In this document: in pieces, positions 57,801-63,800 of the stretch
Numbering within the stretch: the first letter of the stretch is position 1
How the letters are laid out: the number at the start of each line of letters is the position of its first letter
Source of the DNA: Lentzea xinjiangensis
GTDB lineage: Bacteria; Actinomycetota; Actinomycetes; Mycobacteriales; Pseudonocardiaceae
Reading direction: 5' to 3'
DNA: 64,000 bases
NCBI RefSeq assembly: GCF_900110955.1
Contig: NZ_FOFR01000024.1
Location: 62,001 to 126,000, forward strand
The notes under the pieces: model-generated
Told to the model about the DNA's origin: nothing
The model's database searches: none
Seen by the model: only the letters and a program-made list of their open reading frames with translations
Translations under genes and position numbers: made by a program

Positions 57801-60800
57801 CGCGGGCGCGGGGTTGCCGTCGGTGGCCGGCTTGGGAGTCCAGTCCGCGGGCGGCGGCACGGTCGCGGGGCCGGCCGGGTTGATCGTGGTGTCGGGCACC
57901 ATGACCTGGCTGTTGGCCGTGCGCTCGATCAGCCACAGGTGCCGCGGCCTGATACCGGGGTCGGGCAGGTGGACGTCGGCGCCCATCATGCCGCCGTCGT
58001 TCTGGTGCACGCCCGTGTTCGTCTCGTGCTGCTGGAAGACGCGGCTCGAGTCCTTGTACTCGTCCGGGACGCCGAGGTAGTGCAGCGTCTCGTGCGCCAG
58101 GACCTCGGGGCTCGTCCCGGGGTTCCAGTGCTTCTGGTCGACGTTCGGGTTCTTCGGGTCGACCTTGATGCTGGTGTGCGCGTCGGCCTTGTTGTCGGTG
58201 AACTCGAGGTTGAGGTGGAACTGGTCGCCGCTCGGGAGCCGGAAACCCTGGTTCAGCAGGTTGTTGACGCCGTTGGTGGCGTTCTCCTTGACCTGCGCGA
58301 TCGTCTCCGCGGTGACCTTGTCGGCAGGGTCGATGTGCACCTTGACGGTGTACTCCTGCACGAAGTTGCCCGGCGTCGTCTCGATGCGGCGCAGGTCGTA
58401 GTTGATCAGGCCCTTGTACGCCGTGATCTTCGACGGCGTGCTGTCCGTGCGGACGTCGCGCACGTCGAGGCCGACGGTCCGGACGTCGGTGTCGTTGCGG
58501 CGGTCGGCCCACGTGCTGCGGTCGGCCGGGTTGCTCGGGTTCGACCAGTCCGCGGTCTTCGCGGGGTCGTGGCGCCACGACTCGTCGGTGATGACGTCCT
58601 TGCCCTGGTGCGACTCCGGGGTCGGCGGAGTCATCCGCGGGGGCGCGCCACCGCTGCGGACCTGCTTCGGCCGGTCGGGCTTCGCGTCGGTGTTCCCGTC
58701 GGACTTCGCGCCCGGTGCCGGGGGTGCGGGCGGAGCGGGAGGTGCCGGGGGAGCGGGAGGTGCCGGGGGAGCGGGAGGTGCCGGGGGAGCGTCCTTGGCC
58801 GGTGTGGGGCGGTTGTCAGCCGTGGTGTTCTGCGCGGGCGCGTCGTTCTTGGCGGCCGTGTTCGTGTCGGTGTTCGACTCGGCGTTGGCGTCGGCGTTGG
58901 CGTCGGCGTTGCCGGTCGACGGCAGCGGGGGCGCGGAACGACCGCCGCTCTGCGAATCGCTGTCGGTGTTGCTGTCGTTGTCGCCGGTGCGCGGCTTCGC
59001 GTTGGGGTCGAGTTCCCGGATGGCGTCGCCCAGCACCTCGTAACCCGTCGTGGTGTTCGGGTCCGTGTCGTGCTCGCGGTGCGGGCGGTTCTGGTCGAAC
59101 GTGTCCGGGTTCTGGTCGAGGATCTTGTAGGACCCGTACTCGGCGAGGTCGTCGAAGACCTCCTGGCGGAACGCGTCGCCGAGCACCGCGCCCTTGTCCC
59201 CCAGCGGACCGTTCGCGCCGACCGGGAACGCCTCGAAGCGCTCCTGCCACTGCTTCCGGTCCGCCGCGCGGTCGGTGTCCCAGACCTTCTCCCAGACGGC
59301 GTCCTTGAAGGATCCGGGATTCGCGGCGGCGTTGACCGTCTTGCCGAGGTTGGAGCTGTCGATCTCCTGGTGCATCGCGAACGCGTGCACGGCGGCGTCC
59401 GACCCCTTGTGACCGGTCAGGTACTGCTGGAGGTGGTGCTGCGCCGACACCAGCGACAGGCCGCCCTGCGTGTAGTCGATCAGCAGGACGTTCTTGCCGG
59501 GCGGCAGGTCGCCCAGGAACTCGTCGAAGTGCTGGTTGAGCATGTCCTGCTGCTGCTCGGTCAACGGTTTGACGTCGCCGCCGCGCGCCTCGTACGCCGG
59601 GGTGAGGATCGAGTCCGGGTCGGCGGGCGGCGGCCGGAAGTTCGACAGCGGGATGGACACCGCGTCGAGATCCCGGTTCTGCAGCGCGGCGACCACGCCG
59701 GCCGGGCTGCGACCCAGGCCGATGTAGGTGAACTTCTCCGGCGGGTACTTGTCGGTGATGTGGGTGGCGACCTCGTTCACCGAGCTGACGACGTCCTGCT
59801 GGCCCTGGATGTGCGTCTCGCGCGCCACACCCATCATCTCGCTGTGGAAGTCCGCGGCGCCGTCGATGTCGTAGACCTCGGGCTTGCGGTTGCCGCCACC
59901 CAGGTCGGCGTCGTAGAGCAGCGACGTGATCGCGTCGTTGACACCGCCCTTCGGCAGGTCGATGCCGCTGTCCTCCAGCCACTTCCGCGCCATGTACGGC
60001 GTCAGACCGGCCGTGGTGTCCGAGTCGATCCTGATGCCGACGAACTCCGACGGCTTGTTCGGCAGGTGCTTGAACCCCTCCGGGGTCATCTGCCAGCTCG
60101 AGTCGAGCTTCGGGTCCTCCGCGCGAAGGCTCTCCACGCGCTGCTCGACTTCGGTGAGCTCCGGGGCGTCCTCGTACACCGAATCGGTGTCGTTGTCCGA
60201 CTCACTGTCCGAGTTGCTGTCGGAGTCGGCCGACGCCGGGGGAACGTCCGCGGGCGGCGCCGGGCGCGTGTCGACGTCGGGGTCGCCGGGGTTGGGCGTG
60301 TCGGCGTCCGGGTTCGGCGAGGTGTTCGCCGGGGGAACGTTCGCTTCCGCCTGGGGCGACGGCACGTTCGTGGGTGCCGTCGTGGAGTTGGGCGGGGGAG
60401 TGTTGGCCTGCGGGTTGCCGGCCTCGGAGCGAGGTGCCGGGGGGACGTCGGTCTCGGAGCGGGGCGACGGCGTGGTGTCGGGAGCAGGCGTGGTGTCGGG
60501 GGCAGGCGTGTTCGCCGGGGGAACGTTCGCTTCCGCCTGGGGCGACGGCACGTTCGTGGGTGCCGTCGCGGCGTTGGGCGGCGGCGTGTTCGCCTGTGGG
60601 TTGCCGGCCGGTGGCGTAGTGGTGGTCGGCGGGGTGTCGACCGGCGGTGCCGAGCGCGTCTGCGTCGGCGGGGTGTCGGCCTTGGGCTGCGGGGACGACG
60701 TCGTGTCCGCGTTGGGCGGCGGCGTGGTGGCCTGCGGGTTGCCGGCCGGTGGTGCGTCCGCACTGGACTGCTGCGGGGACGGCGTCGTGTCGGCGTTGGG

Positions 60801-63800
60801 CGCCGGGGGTGCCGAACGGGTGTTGTCCTTGGTGTCGCCGTCCCTGGAGCCGTCCTTGGGGTCGCTGCCCTTCGGGTCGCTGTCCTTGGTGTCGCCGTTC
60901 TTCGGGTCGGCGTCCCTGGAGCCGCCGTCCCGGGAGCCGTCCTTGGGGTCGCTGCCCCTGGTGTCGCCGTCCTTCGCGTTGTCCTTGCCGTTGCCCGAAT
61001 CGGGGCTGTCGTCGTTGCCCTTGTCGTTGCCGTTGCTGTTGTCGGTGGTGTCCGGCGTCGGCTTGGGCCTGCCGTCCCCGACAGCGTCCTTCAGCACCTC
61101 GTAGGCCGGCGTGACGCCGGGTTGGGTGTTGTGGGCCTTGTGGGGGCGGTCCTGCTGGAAGGTGTCCGGGTTCTGGTCGAGGATCTTGTACGACCCGTAC
61201 TCGGCGAGGTCGTCGAAGACCTCGAAGTGGAACGCATCGCCCAGCGGGTGCCGGAAGGGGATCCCGTGCGTCTCGATGCTGTCCCGGAAGTCCTGGCGCG
61301 CTTCCGCCCGGCCGGTGTCCACGTACTGCTCGTAGTAGCGCTGGAAGATCGACCCCGGCTGCGCTGCGGCGTTGATCGTGTCGTTGATGTCGCCGACGTT
61401 GGTCGCCTCGTGCACCGCGAACGCCTGCACGCGGGGGCCCGGACCGTTGTTGCTGGTCAGGTACTGCTGCAGTTCGTGCTGTGCGGACACCAGCGACAGG
61501 CCGCGCTGGGTGTAGTCGATCAGCAGGACGTTCTTGCCGGGGGGCAGGTCGCCCAGGAACTCGTCGAAGTGCTGGTTGAGCATGTCCTGCTGCTGCTCGG
61601 TCAGCGGCGGGACCTCGGGCGCGCCGGGTTTCGGCTTGTACGCCGGGGCGAGGATCGAGTCGGGGTCGGCGGGCGGCGGCCGGAAGTTCGACAGCGGGAT
61701 GGACACCGCGTCGTGACCCTGGTTCTGCAGCGCGGCGACGATGGCAGCGGGACTGCGGCCCAGGCCGACGTAGGCGAACTGGTCCGGCGGGTACTTGTTG
61801 GTGATGTCGGTGGCGAGGTCGTTCACCGCGTCGAGGACGTTCTGCTGTGCCTGGATGTTCTGCTCGGCCGCGATGCCCATCATCTCGCTGTGGAAGTCCG
61901 CGGCGTTGTCGATGTCGTAGACCTCGGGCTTGCGGTTGCCACCGCCCAGGTTGGCGTCGTAGAGCAGCGGGTCGATCGCCCCTTCGACAGTGCTCCTCGG
62001 CGGCACGGTGATCCCGTTGTCCGCCAACCACTGCTTCGTCATGTACGGCGTCAGGCCGACCGAGGTGTTCTCGTCAACCCTGATGCGGATGAAGTCCGAC
62101 GGCTTGTTCGGCCCGTGCACGTATGTGCCGGTTTCGTCCGGCCGGAAGCTCGAGTCCAGCTTCGGGTCCTGGGCCCGGTAGCTGTCGATCCGCTGCTCGA
62201 CCGGCTGGAACTCGACGGCGTCCTCGTACACCGAGTCGGTGTCGCTGTCGTTGTCCGGGTTGTTGTTCGGGTTGTTGCCGGACCGCTGGCCCTGGTTGTT
62301 CGGCGAGGCCGGGTTCGGTGCGGGCGTGACGACCGGCGCCACGACGACGTCGGGCGTGGCGTTGGGGGTGGCCGTGGTGTTCGGGTTCGGCGCCGCCCCG
62401 GTGGGCGGCGGGGGCGACGGTCGCGTGCTGACGGGCGGGACGTCGGCGTTGGGGCCGTTCACCGGCGCGTTGACCGGTGCGTTGACCGGCGGGGCCGGAC
62501 GCGTCTGCGCGGGCGGGGTGGTCGTGTCCGGCTTCGGGGACGGCGTGTTGGCGGGCGGCACGTTCGTCGCGGGGGTGGGCGACGGCGTGTTCGCCGGCGG
62601 GACGTTGGTGTTCGGCGCGGGAGCCGGTGCCGGGTTCGGCGTGGTGGCCGGCGCGACGTTGGACTCGGGCCGCGGCGACGGCACGGCGGCCGGCGGGGTG
62701 TTGGGGCTCGGCGTGTTGACCGGCGGAGCGGCCGGAGCCGGGCGCGTCTGGGCAGGCGGTGCGTCGGCCTTGGGCTGCTGCGGGGACGGCGTCGTCTCGG
62801 GCTTGGGCGACGTCGTGTTCGCGGGCGGCGGGGTGGTGGCCGCCGGCGGGTTCGCCGGAGGCGTGGCGACGTTCGGCGTCGGCGTCGGCGACGGCGCGTT
62901 GGCCGGCGGCACGTTGGCCGGCGGCACGTTCGGCGCAGGCGTGGGGCTCGGCGCGTTGGCCGGGGGAGCGGCCGGGGCCGGGCGCGTCTGGACCGGCGGC
63001 GGCGTGTCCGCCTTGGGCGTCTGGGCCGGCGGTGCCGTGTCCTGCTTGGGCGACTGGGTGTTCGCCGGCGGGGTGTTCGTCGAAGGCGTGGTGCCGGACG
63101 GCGGGTTGCTCGACGGAACGTTCGGCGACGGCGCGTTGACCGGCGGCGCGCTGACGGGCGGCGGTGCCGGTCGCGAAGACGCCGGAGGCGGCGTGTTGGC
63201 GGAGGGTGCGTTGGCCGGCGGGGTGTTGGCAGGCGGTGCCGCCGGAGCCGGCGGTGCCGGGCGCGTCTGGGCCGGGGGTGTCTGGGCCGGCGGCGGCGTG
63301 TTCGTGCTGGGCGCCGGGTTGCCGGGGGTGGTGGCGGGCGGCGCGGGCGGGGCCGGGCGCGTCTGCGCGGGCGAATCGGTGTTCGCGTTGGGCGTCGTGG
63401 TGCTCGGCTGCGGCGTCAGCGGCGTCGGCTTCGGAGCGGGCGGGGGCGTGGACGACGAGGTGCCGGGGGCCCTGGTGATCGTGTTGTCGGGGGTCGGGGC
63501 CTTGGGCGCGTCGAAGACGCCCTTGTTGGCGTTGCCGCCGGGGGCGACGAACTTGTTGCCGCCGCGTTCGCCACCGGTCGCGCCCGCGGGAGCGCCGGGG
63601 GCCATCGGCGGCGGGGCCATGCCCGGTGCCATGCCCGGCGCGGCACCGCCGCGCTGGCCGCCGGTCGCCGGCGGCGTGGCGTTCTGCGAACCGGGAGCCG
63701 TCACACCGGCGTTGGTGCCGGGAGTGGTCGCGCCGGGGCCGTTGTAGCCGGGAGCCGTCGGGGTGAACGCGGCGGGAGCCTTGCCACCACCGGCGCCAGG

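Noticed and set aside
63704..63704. GTG as start of the giant gene
   Set aside because: The frame continues upstream to the window edge with the same Pro/Gly/Thr repeats (FTPTAPGYN), so the real start is outside.
62239..63747. Plus-strand Gly/Ala-rich frame opposite the Pro-rich part of the giant gene
   Set aside because: It is the complement of Pro/Thr/Ala codons; the PRTase-like copies in the minus frame show which strand codes.
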